Assembly (NCBI RefSeq): GCF_003574965.1
Contig: NZ_CP032317.1
Span: 1,054,001-1,118,000, forward strand
Direction of reading: 5' to 3'
Source: Hymenobacter oligotrophus
GTDB lineage: Bacteria; Bacteroidota; Bacteroidia; Cytophagales; Hymenobacteraceae
DNA length: 64,000 nt
Under the pieces are notes generated by a model. The model made no database searches and was not told the DNA's origin. It saw nothing but the letters and a program-made list of their open reading frames with translations. Position numbers and translations under genes: made by a program. Positions 26,358 through 34,443 of this stretch are shown one piece after another. The stretch's first letter is position 1, and every line of letters starts with the position of its first letter.

Positions 26358-26443
26358 TCATCCTGAGCAAAGCGAAGGACCTTATCACGTCAGATAGAAA
26401 TTACTATCCCACGTGATAAGGTCCTTCGCTTTGCTCAAGATGA
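26358..26443. repeat. 33-bp inverted repeat (TCATCCTGAGCAAAGCGAAGG family)
   Basis: Arms 26358-26390 and 26411-26443 match over 33 bp with one mismatch, with a 20-bp loop. It lies between convergent tyrS and the histone-like gene and is of the same type as the repeat at 591-692. No coding content. Confidence 0.85.
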
Positions 26444-26468
26444 TCAATTGAGGATGTGCCAATACCAC

Positions 26469-26508
26469 AAACAAAAAGGCCCCGCCAACCGGCGGGGCCT
26501 TTTTGTTT
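26469..26508. terminator. Bidirectional terminator between tyrS and the histone-like gene
   Basis: A 17-bp stem (AACAAAAAGGCCCCGCC and complement) with a 4-nt loop and A and T runs on both sides can end transcription from either direction. Confidence 0.85.
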
Positions 26509-26563
26509 GACCTAGGGTTCGGCAAAGCGAACCTTACCTTTCTAGGTCAGAAATAATCCGTGA

Positions 26564-26842
26564 TTACTTCTTCTTGGCAGGAGCAGCCTTCTTGGCAGCA
26601 CCACCGGCAGCAGCGCCGGTAGCTTTCTTGGCTGCACCGCCAGCATTGGTAGCGCTTTCGCCACCGCCCGAGTTCTTCATGTTCTGAACTTCCGAACGGA
26701 TTTCTTGAGCCATGTTCTTCAGCTCCTGCATGCCTTTGCGCACACGCGTGCCAGCAGCGGAGTTGTTCTTGTCGTAGAACTTCTCGAAGTCAGCTTCCAG
26801 CGACATAACGAGGTCACGCAGTTTGCCAAAATTATTAGCCAT
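26564..26842 (-). CDS. Histone H1-like (Hc1-type) protein
   Basis: This 92-residue protein has a helical N-terminal part (about 1-58, with LVMSLEADFEKFYDKNNSAA) and a Gly/Ala/Lys-rich C-terminal tail (59-92, with repeated AAKKA and ending APAKKK). This is the layout of the Hc1-like bacterial H1 proteins found in Cytophagales, which are presumed to bind DNA. The upstream region shows TATATTAG, a possible weak -7 box. It is followed by the bidirectional terminator. Abundant chromatin-associated expression is inferred. Confidence 0.88.
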   Translation of the reverse strand: MANNFGKLRDLVMSLEADFEKFYDKNNSAAGTRVRKGMQELKNMAQEIRSEVQNMKNSGGGESATNAGGAAKKATGAAAGGAAKKAAPAKKK

Positions 26843-27033
26843 GAGAAAAAAGAGGGGTTAGTGGTGTGAAACAAGGTTTTGACCGGGCCTAATATACGGG
26901 CATTTCAAATCAAAGCTAATTTTCGAAAAAATTTTTCGATGCCGATTGCAGCGCGTAGGCCAACATTTGACCACCCAAAAGCTGCATTTTTGTTTTTCGA
27001 CCCAGCCCCCAACCTCTCCGATAAGTACAAAAA

Positions 27034-27069
27034 CAAAGCCACCCGCTGCGTTAGCAACGGGTGGCTTTG
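27034..27069 (-). terminator. Terminator of the SPT-like gene
   Basis: A 16-bp stem with one mismatch (CAAAGCCACCCG core) and a GTTA-type loop ends 21 bp after the stop codon; on the minus strand it is followed by TTTTTGT. Confidence 0.8.
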
Positions 27070-27089
27070 CCTGTGGGCCAAAACGGCGT

Positions 27090-28373
27090 TTAGGCCGTTG
27101 CAGGCTGTTTTGAGTACAGGCCTTTGTCGAGTTTGGCGGCAATAGCTTCGAACGCGGCAATGGTCTGGTTCACGTCGTCGAGCGTGTGCACGGCCGTCGG
27201 GATGAGGCGCAGCATGATCACGCCCTTGGGAACCACGGGGTACACCACGATCGAGCAGAAAATGCCGTAATTCTCTCGCAAATCGAACGTTAGCTGCGTT
27301 GCGTCCGGAATTTCGCCGTTCAGCAGCACCGGCGTTACGGGCGTGGTGGTGGTACCAATGTTGAAGCCTTTCTCGCGCAGGCCACTTTGCAGCGCCCGTA
27401 CAATCGTCCAAAGGTTTTCCTTGAGCTCGGGCTTGGTGCGCAGCAGCTCCAAACGCTTCAGCGCGCCCACTACAAGCGGCATCGGCAGCGATTTGGCGAA
27501 GATTTGGCTGCGCATGTTGTAGCGCAAATATTCAATTACCGGCTCGGGGCCGCCCACGAAGGCACCGATGCTGGCCATCGACTTCGCGAACGTCGAAAAA
27601 TAAAGGTCGATGCCGTCCTGCACGCCCTGTTCTTCGCCCGTACCGGCGCCCGTGGCGCCCATCGTGCCGAAGCCGTGGGCGTCGTCAACGAACAAACGGA
27701 AGTTAAATTTCTCCTTCAGCGCCACCACGCCGCGCAGGTTGCCTTGGTTGCCCGACATGCCAAACGCGCCTTCGGTAATCACCAGAATGCCGCCGCCGGT
27801 TTCCTGTACCAGCTTGGTGGCACGCTCCAGCTGCTTCTCGAGGCCGGCCATGTCGTTGTGCGGAAACACAAAGCGCTTGCCTTGGTGCAGGCGCACACCG
27901 TCGATGATGCACGCGTGCGACTCGGCGTCGTACACAATCACATCGTGGCGCGATACCAGCGCGTCGATGATCGACACCACGCCCTGGTAGCCAAAGTTCA
28001 GCAGCAGCACGTCTTCCTTCTTGATGAAGTCGGCCAGCTCCGATTCCAGCTGCTCGTGGTAGTTCGAGTTGCCGCTCATGATGCGGGCACCCATGGGCAG
28101 CGCCATGCCAAATTCGGCGGCAGCGTCGGCGTCGGCTTTGCGCACCTCGGGGTGGTTGGCCAGGCCTAGGTAGTTATTCAGGCTCCAGGTCAGAACCTCT
28201 TTGCCTCGGAAAATCATGCGTGGCTTGATTTCGCCCTCCAGCTTGGGGAAGGTGAAATAACCGTGCGCGTAGTGTGAGTGGCTGCCGAGCGGGCCGCGGT
28301 TGGCGGCAATTCTCTCAAAAATGTCCACGCGGGGATGCTTTGGGGTGAGGGTACCGAAAAAAGACTGGTCCAT
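27090..28373 (-). CDS. Pyridoxal-phosphate alpha-oxoamine synthase, serine palmitoyltransferase-like
   Basis: The 427-residue enzyme has the alpha-oxoamine synthase fold. H153 (ESHA) stacks on the cofactor, DDAHG (230-234) binds the ring nitrogen, and K264 in TFAKSMASIG is the Schiff-base lysine. The N-terminal extension of about 50 residues (with SHSHYAHGYFTFPKLEGEIK) is typical of the Bacteroidota enzyme that makes 3-ketosphinganine for sphingolipids. KBL (threonine catabolism) and BioF are alternatives, but the extension and the GNSNYHEQLE segment favour SPT. It is divergent from accC, separated by a large inverted repeat. Confidence 0.85.
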   Translation of the reverse strand: MDQSFFGTLTPKHPRVDIFERIAANRGPLGSHSHYAHGYFTFPKLEGEIKPRMIFRGKEVLTWSLNNYLGLANHPEVRKADADAAAEFGMALPMGARIMSGNSNYHEQLESELADFIKKEDVLLLNFGYQGVVSIIDALVSRHDVIVYDAESHACIIDGVRLHQGKRFVFPHNDMAGLEKQLERATKLVQETGGGILVITEGAFGMSGNQGNLRGVVALKEKFNFRLFVDDAHGFGTMGATGAGTGEEQGVQDGIDLYFSTFAKSMASIGAFVGGPEPVIEYLRYNMRSQIFAKSLPMPLVVGALKRLELLRTKPELKENLWTIVRALQSGLREKGFNIGTTTTPVTPVLLNGEIPDATQLTFDLRENYGIFCSIVVYPVVPKGVIMLRLIPTAVHTLDDVNQTIAAFEAIAAKLDKGLYSKQPATA

Positions 28374-28460
28374 TCCAAGGAGGAATACAGCCAGTGCGGC
28401 GCAAGTTACGAAACCGCGTTCAGCCTACGCTAGTTAGCCGCACGGTTATTCGGCATGGCG

Positions 28461-28706
28461 AGTAATAAGGATTGAGGTAACAGGTGACACGTAACACGTG
28501 ACAGGGGGCAGGCGCCCTAGGTCGTTTGTCCTGTCGAGCGGCAGCGGGACATCTGGTGCGGTTCGTTGAACGACGCTAATAGATGTCTCGCTGCCGCTCG
28601 ACAGGACAAACGGGATTTGCCCGCACCACTTACCCGCCACCTATTACTCATTACCTGTCACCTGTTACCTCATCACCTATCACGTGTCACCTCAATCCTT
28701 ATTACT
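28461..28706. repeat. Nested inverted repeats between the SPT-like gene and accC
   Basis: Outer 18-bp perfect arms (28461-28478 and 28689-28706, AGTAATAAGGATTGAGGT) enclose clusters of GTGACACGT and GGTAACAGGTGACA words. An inner 32-bp pair (28523-28554 and 28581-28612; TTTGTCCTGTCGAGCGGCAG core, one mismatch) sits at the centre. The whole could fold as a cruciform or a long hairpin. It ends 42 bp before the accC start. Confidence 0.85.
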
Positions 28707-28748
28707 TTCGGCCCTCCAACCTTGCTCCCTCCCCTTGCCCCCTCTGGC

Positions 28749-30263
28749 ATGAAGAAAATTACCAAGCTGCTCGTCGCCAACCGTGGCGAAATTGCCCTGC
28801 GCGTGCTGCGCTCGGCCCGCGAAATGGGCCTGAAAACCGTGGCCATTTACTCCGAAGCCGACCGCAACGCCCTGCACGTGCGCTACGCCGACGAAGCCGT
28901 GTGCGTAGGCCCGCCCGCTTCGAAAGACAGCTACCTACGCGGCGACAAGATTATCGAGGTCTGCAAGCAGCTCGGCGTCGATGCCATTCACCCAGGGTAC
29001 GGCTTTTTGTCGGAAAACGCCGAGTTCGCGCAGATGGTGAAAGAGGCCGGCATTACGTTCGTGGGCCCCTCGCCCGAGGCCATGAACATCATGGGCGATA
29101 AGCTCTCGGCCAAGCAGGCCGTGAAGGCCTACAACATTCCGCTGGTGCCCGGCACCGACGAGGCCATTTCGGACGTGGAAGAAGCCAAACGCATTGCCAC
29201 CAGCGTGGGCTTCCCCATTCTGATCAAAGCCTCGGCGGGCGGCGGCGGCAAAGGCATGCGCTTGGTGCACGCCGAAAGCGAGTTCGAAGAGCAAATGCAA
29301 CTGGCCGTTTCGGAAGCTACCTCGGCCTTCGGCGACGGCTCGGTGTTTATCGAGAAGTTCGTAACGGGCCCGCGCCACATCGAAATTCAGGTACTCGGCG
29401 ACGAGCACGGCAACATCGTGCACTTGTTTGAGCGCGAGTGCTCCATTCAGCGCCGCCACCAAAAGGTAATCGAAGAAGCGCCGTCGTCGGTGCTCACGCC
29501 GGAGCTGCGGGCCGAAATGGGCCGCTGCGCCGTGGATGTAGCCCGCGCCTGCAACTACACCGGCGCCGGCACCGTGGAGTTTCTGCTCGACGACAAGCGC
29601 AATTTCTACTTCCTCGAGATGAACACGCGCCTGCAGGTGGAGCACCCCGTAACGGAGTGCATCACGGGGCTCGATCTGGTGAAGGAGCAAATCAAGGTGG
29701 CCCAGGGCCTGCCCCTCTCCTTCGGCCAGAATGACCTAGGGATTACCGGCCACGCCCTAGAGCTGCGCGTGTACGCCGAAGACCCGCAGAACAACTTCCT
29801 GCCCGACATCGGCCGCCTGCAAACCTACGTGCGCCCGCAAGGCCCCGGCGTGCGCGTCGACGATGGCTTTGAGCAGGGCATGGACATCCCGATTTACTAC
29901 GACCCGATGATTGCCAAGCTCGTAACCTACGGCAAAGACCGCCAAGAGGCCATCGAGCGGATGCTGCGCGCCATTGAGGAGTACCAGATTACCGGCATCG
30001 AAACCACCCTAGGTTTCGGCCGCTACGTACTCACGCACCCGGCCTTCGTATCCGGCGACTTCGACACGAACTTCATCAAAGAGCATTTCCAGCCCAGCGT
30101 GCTGCAACAGCAGCCCAGCGACGAGTTGGCCAAACTGGCCGCCGTGCTGGCCGCCAAGCTGCTGACGGAGCAAAAAGGCGCCGCTGCGGCAAATGGTTCG
30201 GTTGCAACTGGCCCAGCGGTTGCGGTTTCAAATTGGAAGAAAAACCGGCTGGCGGGCCGTTAG
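28749..30263 (+). CDS. accC: Acetyl-CoA carboxylase biotin carboxylase subunit
   Basis: The 504-residue ATP-grasp enzyme carboxylates biotin on BCCP, the first step of fatty acid synthesis. The opening ITKLLVANRGEIALRVLRSA, the ATP-binding KASAGGGGKGMRLV and HIEIQVLGDEHGNIVHLFER are family marks, as is the catalytic FLEMNTRLQVEHPVTE. The C-terminal biotin carboxylase domain is complete, with an extra Ala-rich tail of about 40 residues. No accB is adjacent, so this could also be the subunit of another acyl-CoA carboxylase. A possible -7 box is TTACTTTC upstream. Confidence 0.93.
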   Translation: MKKITKLLVANRGEIALRVLRSAREMGLKTVAIYSEADRNALHVRYADEAVCVGPPASKDSYLRGDKIIEVCKQLGVDAIHPGYGFLSENAEFAQMVKEAGITFVGPSPEAMNIMGDKLSAKQAVKAYNIPLVPGTDEAISDVEEAKRIATSVGFPILIKASAGGGGKGMRLVHAESEFEEQMQLAVSEATSAFGDGSVFIEKFVTGPRHIEIQVLGDEHGNIVHLFERECSIQRRHQKVIEEAPSSVLTPELRAEMGRCAVDVARACNYTGAGTVEFLLDDKRNFYFLEMNTRLQVEHPVTECITGLDLVKEQIKVAQGLPLSFGQNDLGITGHALELRVYAEDPQNNFLPDIGRLQTYVRPQGPGVRVDDGFEQGMDIPIYYDPMIAKLVTYGKDRQEAIERMLRAIEEYQITGIETTLGFGRYVLTHPAFVSGDFDTNFIKEHFQPSVLQQQPSDELAKLAAVLAAKLLTEQKGAAAANGSVATGPAVAVSNWKKNRLAGR

Positions 30264-30281
30264 CGCTTGCTGACACTCGGT

Positions 30282-30321
30282 AACAAAAACGCCCGGCTAG
30301 TATTAGCTGGGCGTTTTTGTT
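30282..30321 (+). terminator. Terminator of accC
   Basis: An 18-bp stem with one mismatch (AACAAAAACGCCC core, GTAT loop) followed by T-rich sequence. It ends just before the inverted-repeat cassette at 30327. Confidence 0.85.
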
Positions 30322-30408
30322 ATTTTCTCTATTTATGGCTGGCTCACTGTTAGGGGAAGCCTACACTACAACGACTTAGATGGACGCTGTCCAACTTGTT
30401 TAGTAGGA

Positions 30409-30995
30409 GTGCTTTTTGAATATGGAAATCAACTTTATGATAACTATCAGAAGAACCCTAATGGTAGTTGTATGGACAATGGGGTGAAGAACATTAATGT
30501 TATAGGACTTGTTGTCTCTGCAATCCCTGGAGGAGGACTTCTGCGAACTGTGGCTTTGGAAGACGTTAAAAACTCTGTTTCATACACGGTCAAAGAAGGC
30601 TTCCAAGTTGATAAGGACGTAACAGACGTAGCTCTGGCTACTGTCAAGGGTGCTGTTATTGGAAAGATTAGTGATAAAGTGATAAGCTAGCTACAGTTGG
30701 CACTGGTGCAGCAACAAAGCTGGCTAATAAAGAAGCACAAAGCGCCGCTAGAGCAGCGAACAGAAATATTGCGAAAGCAGGGAACAGTCGTTCGGCAACA
30801 CACACACGTAATGCAGCTTCTGCTCAAGGTCGAGCTAACGTAGCACGGCAAAAGCAAGTTATTCATAACGCAGCAAATAAGGTTGCAGGTAAAATTATTG
30901 ATGCAACACCTGAGGCTGTCAGAGCCAAGACCTCAGAAACTACCCTGACGAGAGCAGTAACCCCACCTGCAAAGCCTACAAAACTAGTGCATTAG
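30409..30995 (+). pseudogene. C-terminal remnant of an Rhs-type polymorphic toxin, frameshifted
   Basis: From a GTG at 30409 the frame reads LFEYGNQLYDNYQKNPNGSC and stops at 30690. In-frame codons further upstream read LDGRCPTCLVGV, like the D-P-D-G-R-C-P segment that ends Rhs cores. An 8-bp tandem duplication, AGTGATAA at 30670-30677 and 30678-30685, causes the stop. Removing one copy restores a single 192-codon frame that continues to a stop at 30993-30995 with an Ala/Asn/Lys-rich end (KLANKEAQSAARAANRNIAK). The Rhs repeats are missing, so only the variable toxin end is present. The toxic activity cannot be told from sequence. Confidence 0.65.
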
Positions 30996-30999
30996 AAAA

Positions 31000-31359
31000 A
31001 TGGATATAAAAAAGAAAAACAACAAATACTACAATTATGGCCTTATTGTAGTATCTATAATAGTTATTGCTTTGTGCGTTAATTCCTATATCTATCAAAA
31101 AGAAAAGATCAAAAATAGTAACGTAGTTGCTGCTAAAATAATCTGGTCGGGCAAACCCTCAGGTATTCGTGTTGGCCCTGATCAAATAGGCTGTTCTTAC
31201 CGCATCAAAGGCACACTTTATGAACATAGTTTTGAAAAAAGATCAATTAAAGTATCATCAAATTCCTGTGTTGAATTGAAATATAGCGTTGATGATCCAA
31301 GTGTAGCTGAGTTAAATTATGATAAAGGTTCTTTTACATGCCCATTACCAGATGATTGA
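31000..31359 (+). CDS. Single-pass membrane protein, possible immunity protein
   Basis: This 119-residue protein starts 4 bp after the stop of the toxin remnant. It has one membrane helix (about 14-32, GLIVVSIIVIALCVNSYIY) preceded by a Lys-rich segment and followed by about 85 residues of beta-rich domain. That domain contains two Cys (GCSYRIKG, SSNSCVELKY) and the phrase KYSVDDPSVAEL, reminiscent of DUF3592-type pieces. Codon use is AT-rich like the rest of the cassette. Polymorphic toxins are usually followed by an immunity gene, so that is the likely role, but no family match is certain. Confidence 0.7.
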   Translation: MDIKKKNNKYYNYGLIVVSIIVIALCVNSYIYQKEKIKNSNVVAAKIIWSGKPSGIRVGPDQIGCSYRIKGTLYEHSFEKRSIKVSSNSCVELKYSVDDPSVAELNYDKGSFTCPLPDD

Positions 31360-31418
31360 GGTGCGTTTAAGAGTATTGTAGGCTTCCCCTAATAGTGGGT
31401 CAGCCATAAATAGAGCCG

Positions 31419-32138
31419 TTACAGCAACCCCGACAAATCCCGTACACCTAGTGCCCGCTCGGCCGTGAAACCTTCGCCAAACTCCACCCCAATGATGTGG
31501 CCCATTTCGCGGGCGCGGGCTTCGAGGAAGTGCCAGAACTCGGGCGAGGAAATGTAGGTGTGCGGCTGCCCGTCGTTGCCGACGTTGAACTGCGAGGCGA
31601 AGGCGGCAATGGCTTCGCGTTTTTTCGCCCAGTGCGGCGTAATGTCAACCACAAAATCGGGCTTGATGTAGCGGTCCTGGATAAAGTGGTACACCTGCTT
31701 GGGGCGCCAAGCCTCCTGAGGTTGCCCATCGGCACCTAGGGTTTCAATCATCTTCAGACCAGCCAGGAAACACGCATCCGACTCAAGCTGCGAGCCGCGG
31801 CCGTGGTCGGGGTGCCGGTCGTGCACGGCGTTGAGCAGCACGATATCGGGCTGGTAGCGGCGCACGGCGCCGATGATGGGCAACTGATGCTCGCGCTCGT
31901 TGCGGAAAAAGCCATCGGGCAGACCTAGGTTCTCGCGGGCGTGCAGGCCCAGCACCTTGGCGGCAGCAGCGGCCTCCTGCGCCCGAATTTCGGGCGTGCC
32001 GCGTGAACCTAACTCGCCGCGCGTCAGATCAACAATGCCCACCTTTTTGCCTTGGGCCATGGCGGCCAGCAGCGTGCCCGAGCAGCCTAGCTCGGCGTCG
32101 TCGGGGTGCGCCGAGAGCACCAGGATATCTAGTTTCAT
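31419..32138 (-). CDS. bshB1: Bacillithiol biosynthesis deacetylase BshB1
   Basis: The 239-residue enzyme removes the acetyl group from GlcNAc-malate in bacillithiol synthesis. The LmbE-like motif AHPDDAELGCSGTL (with the zinc ligands His and Asp-Asp), LTRGELGSRGT, LGLPDGF and HDRHPDHGRGSQL match BshB1. The start at 32138 (MKLDILVLSAHPDD) is chosen over one 24 codons upstream that lies in the GTTGTC hairpin. It follows the M23 gene by 83 bp with the hairpin between. Its stop abuts the right inverted repeat of the cassette. Confidence 0.95.
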   Translation of the reverse strand: MKLDILVLSAHPDDAELGCSGTLLAAMAQGKKVGIVDLTRGELGSRGTPEIRAQEAAAAAKVLGLHARENLGLPDGFFRNEREHQLPIIGAVRRYQPDIVLLNAVHDRHPDHGRGSQLESDACFLAGLKMIETLGADGQPQEAWRPKQVYHFIQDRYIKPDFVVDITPHWAKKREAIAAFASQFNVGNDGQPHTYISSPEFWHFLEARAREMGHIIGVEFGEGFTAERALGVRDLSGLL

Positions 32139-32154
32139 GTGGTTGTCAGTTACG

Positions 32155-32219
32155 AGTTGTCCGTTGCCGGTAGCAAGTGTCAGCCAGAGCTGACAACCGG
32201 CAACCAACAACGGACAACT
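32155..32219. repeat. Hairpin of GTTGTC-type repeats before bshB1
   Basis: AGTTGTCCGTTG (32155-32166) pairs with 32208-32219, and TGTCAGC (32178-32184) pairs with 32189-32195. It lies between the M23 gene and bshB1, 16 nt upstream of the bshB1 ATG. It is the same word family as the tyrS leader. Confidence 0.7.
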
Positions 32220-32221
32220 AT

Positions 32222-33340
32222 TTACTTAATCCGCAGCGTACGGCCGGGGCGCAAGGTGGTTTTGCCGGTAATGCCGTTCAGCCGCCGGATCTGGGCCTGC
32301 GAAACGCCGTACTTGTCGGCAATTTCCGAAAGCGTGTCGCCGGAGCGGATGCGGTGCGATACGGTGCGGCGCGCGGCCGTGGGCTGGTGGCTGGCAGCCC
32401 GGGCGCGGGCGGCGGCTTTCATGCGGGCGGCCTGGCCCGCGTAGTTGAACAGCGCCGCCGTGATGCGCAAGTTTTCCTCGCGCAGTTGGTAATCGGGGAA
32501 ATCGTACACCTGCTCCGGGTCGATGGGGTTGCCCTCGTAACGCACCTCGTAGTGCAGGTGCGAGCCGGTGCTGCGCCCGGTGTTGCCGCCCTTGCCAATG
32601 AGCTGGCCGGCCTTCACGAAGGTTCCGGGCTTAACCAGCTGTTTGCTCAGGTGGCCGTACAGCGTTTCGAGGCCGTTGTAGTGGCGCACCACCAAGTAGT
32701 AGCCGTAGCCGCCGCCGTCGTAATTGGCCACACGCACTACCCCGTCAAAAGCGGCTTTTACCGAGTCGCCGGTGTCCAGATCCAGGTCGACGCCGTAGTG
32801 CCAACGGTAGCCACGCCAACCAAAATCCGAGGTGAGCGGCGTGGTATTGAGCGGCATGCGGGCGTAGCGCTGGCGGGGCTCGTCGGTGAGGCGCAGCGTG
32901 AGCGTATCGCGCAGGCGGCTGGGGTCGCGGCGGTACGGGTTGATGGAGCGCGTATCCCAGATGGAATAATAGCCCGCCACCTTAATCCACGAGGAGTCAA
33001 TCAGCACCTCTTCCGAAACCTCCACAATGCTTTGCTCCCCTAGGTTCAGGGTGCTGGTGTCTTCGCTGACAATGCTGAGCGGCTTGGCCGGCCGGAAGAT
33101 AGACTTTGCCGCTTCGGAGTTTTCGTCGGGGAGTTCTTCCGTTTCTATCAGCACCGTGGTATCGGGCCGTACGTAGCGAATTTTGGGCGCCTTCACCCGA
33201 AAGAAATCCTTGGGGGTGCCGGCTTTGGCCTTGGGCTTTGCGGAGCGACGGCGCTGGGCCGTGCCCGTGTCGGGTGCGAGGCACAGCAGCAAGGCCAGCA
33301 GTGCAAGCAACCAGAGTTTGAACGTGTTTGACAAGTGCAA
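32222..33340 (-). CDS. Murein DD-endopeptidase, M23 family with C-terminal LysM
   Basis: The 372-residue exported protein has a signal peptide (about 1-28, LWLLALLALLLCLAPDTGTA). The M23 lysostaphin-type domain (about 165-275) has the zinc ligands H181 and D185 (HYGVDLD), H230 (LYGH) and the H-x-H pair H261/H263 (SHLHYE). A LysM domain is at about 326-372 (HRIRSGDTLSEIADKYGVSQ). It should cleave peptide cross-links in peptidoglycan. The start is a TTG at 33340, since no ATG or GTG gives a good signal peptide. A -7 box TACCTTTG lies upstream. Confidence 0.93.
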   Translation of the reverse strand: MHLSNTFKLWLLALLALLLCLAPDTGTAQRRRSAKPKAKAGTPKDFFRVKAPKIRYVRPDTTVLIETEELPDENSEAAKSIFRPAKPLSIVSEDTSTLNLGEQSIVEVSEEVLIDSSWIKVAGYYSIWDTRSINPYRRDPSRLRDTLTLRLTDEPRQRYARMPLNTTPLTSDFGWRGYRWHYGVDLDLDTGDSVKAAFDGVVRVANYDGGGYGYYLVVRHYNGLETLYGHLSKQLVKPGTFVKAGQLIGKGGNTGRSTGSHLHYEVRYEGNPIDPEQVYDFPDYQLREENLRITAALFNYAGQAARMKAAARARAASHQPTAARRTVSHRIRSGDTLSEIADKYGVSQAQIRRLNGITGKTTLRPGRTLRIK

Positions 33341-33396
33341 TGTAAACTGGGTGGAGCCCCAGGGGCCACGCTCGGTAGCGCAGCCCTAAGGGTTTG

Positions 33397-33404
33397 CAAA
33401 GGTA
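33397..33404 (-). promoter_or_regulatory. -7 promoter box of the M23 gene
   Basis: TACCTTTG on the minus strand, 57 bp upstream of the TTG start. No TTG at standard spacing is seen. Confidence 0.5.
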
Positions 33405-33416
33405 CACAAGCCTCAA

Positions 33417-33451
33417 CAAAAGGGCCGCCCTGCCTACAGGCAAGGCGGCCC
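33417..33451 (-). terminator. Terminator of trxB
   Basis: GGGCCGCCCTGCC (33422-33434) pairs with 33439-33451 with one mismatch, followed by TTTTG on the minus strand. Confidence 0.75.
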
Positions 33452-33474
33452 GAACAAACGGCCGAAGTACAATT

Positions 33475-34428
33475 TTAGTGTACGCCCAGGGCGGCCAGGT
33501 ACCGCTCGGCATCGAGGGCAGCCATGCAGCCGGTACCGGCTGCCGTCACGGCCTGCCGGTACACAAAGTCCTGCACGTCGCCGCAGGCAAATACGCCGTC
33601 GACGTTGGTTTTGCTGGTGCCCGGAATGGTTTTCAGGTAGCCCTGCTCGTCGTGGTGCAGGTACTCGCGGAAGATAGACGAGTTGGGCTCATGGCCAATG
33701 GCCACAAAGAACCCTTCAATCGGCAGCTCGCGGGTTTCGTGGGTCAGCACGTTTTTGACGCGCACCGCTTCCACGGCATGTTGGCCCAAAATCTCGTCGG
33801 TAGCGGTGTTGAAGAGCACCTCGATTTTGGGATTATCCAACACACGCTTCTGCATAATCTTGGAAGCGCGCATCTCCCCTTTCCGCACCAGCATGTACAC
33901 TTTGTTGCACAGGTTGGCCAGGTAAGTAGCTTCCTCGGCGGCCGTGTCGCCAGCACCTACAATGGCCACGTCCTTGCCGCGGTAGAAGAACCCGTCGCAG
34001 ACGGCGCAGGCCGACACGCCCGAACCGTTTAGGCGCGCCTCCGACTCCAACCCCAGCCATTTGGCCGAAGCGCCGGTAGCAATAATCACGGCATCGGCCG
34101 TAATGGTGTGCTTTTCGTCGATGGTAACGCGGTGCGGGTGGCCCGAGAAATCAACGGCCGTGGCAATGCCGTACCGAATATCGGTACCGAAACGCTCGGC
34201 CTGCTTCTTGAGGTCTTCCATCATCTGCGGGCCCATTACCCCGTCGGGGTAGCCGGGGAAGTTCTCCACGTCGTTGGTAATGGTGAGCTGCCCGCCGGGC
34301 TGCAGGCCTTGGTACATTAAGGGGCTCAGGTTGGCGCGGGCCGCGTAAATAGCAGCCGTGTAGCCTGCCGGGCCCGAGCCTATAATCAACAGCTTAGCGT
34401 GTTCGGTTTGGGTATTATCCTCGCTCAT
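33475..34428 (-). CDS. trxB: Thioredoxin-disulfide reductase
   Basis: The 317-residue flavoenzyme passes electrons from NADPH to thioredoxin. The FAD-binding GSGPAGYTAAIYAARANL, the redox pair CAVCDG, the NADPH-binding GAGDTAAEEATYLAN and the second FAD part GVFACGDVQDF are all present, and the length is normal. The ATG at 34428 (MSEDNTQTEHAK) is used; a TTG five codons upstream is less likely. A TACTTTTG -7 box lies at 34457-34464 on the minus strand. Confidence 0.96.
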   Translation of the reverse strand: MSEDNTQTEHAKLLIIGSGPAGYTAAIYAARANLSPLMYQGLQPGGQLTITNDVENFPGYPDGVMGPQMMEDLKKQAERFGTDIRYGIATAVDFSGHPHRVTIDEKHTITADAVIIATGASAKWLGLESEARLNGSGVSACAVCDGFFYRGKDVAIVGAGDTAAEEATYLANLCNKVYMLVRKGEMRASKIMQKRVLDNPKIEVLFNTATDEILGQHAVEAVRVKNVLTHETRELPIEGFFVAIGHEPNSSIFREYLHHDEQGYLKTIPGTSKTNVDGVFACGDVQDFVYRQAVTAAGTGCMAALDAERYLAALGVH

Positions 34429-34443
34429 TTCGAGTGGTTCCAA

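Larger units (their letters stand above)
30327..31415. mobile_element. 1.09-kb AT-rich cassette bounded by 38-bp inverted repeats, no transposase
   Basis: The ends 30327-30364 and 31378-31415 are inverted copies that match at 35 of 38 positions (outer CTCTATTTATGGCTG, inner TTAGGGGAAGCCTAC). Inside are a broken Rhs-type toxin end and a small membrane protein, both clearly AT-richer than the flanking core genes. It sits precisely between the accC terminator and the bshB1 stop codon. No transposase is encoded and I see no clear target-site duplication, so it is at most a non-autonomous element. The TIR sequence could not be assigned to an IS family. Confidence 0.65.

Noticed and set aside
30327-31415. 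A complete insertion sequence
   Set aside because: The ends are present but no transposase is encoded and no target duplication is seen; reported only as a cassette.
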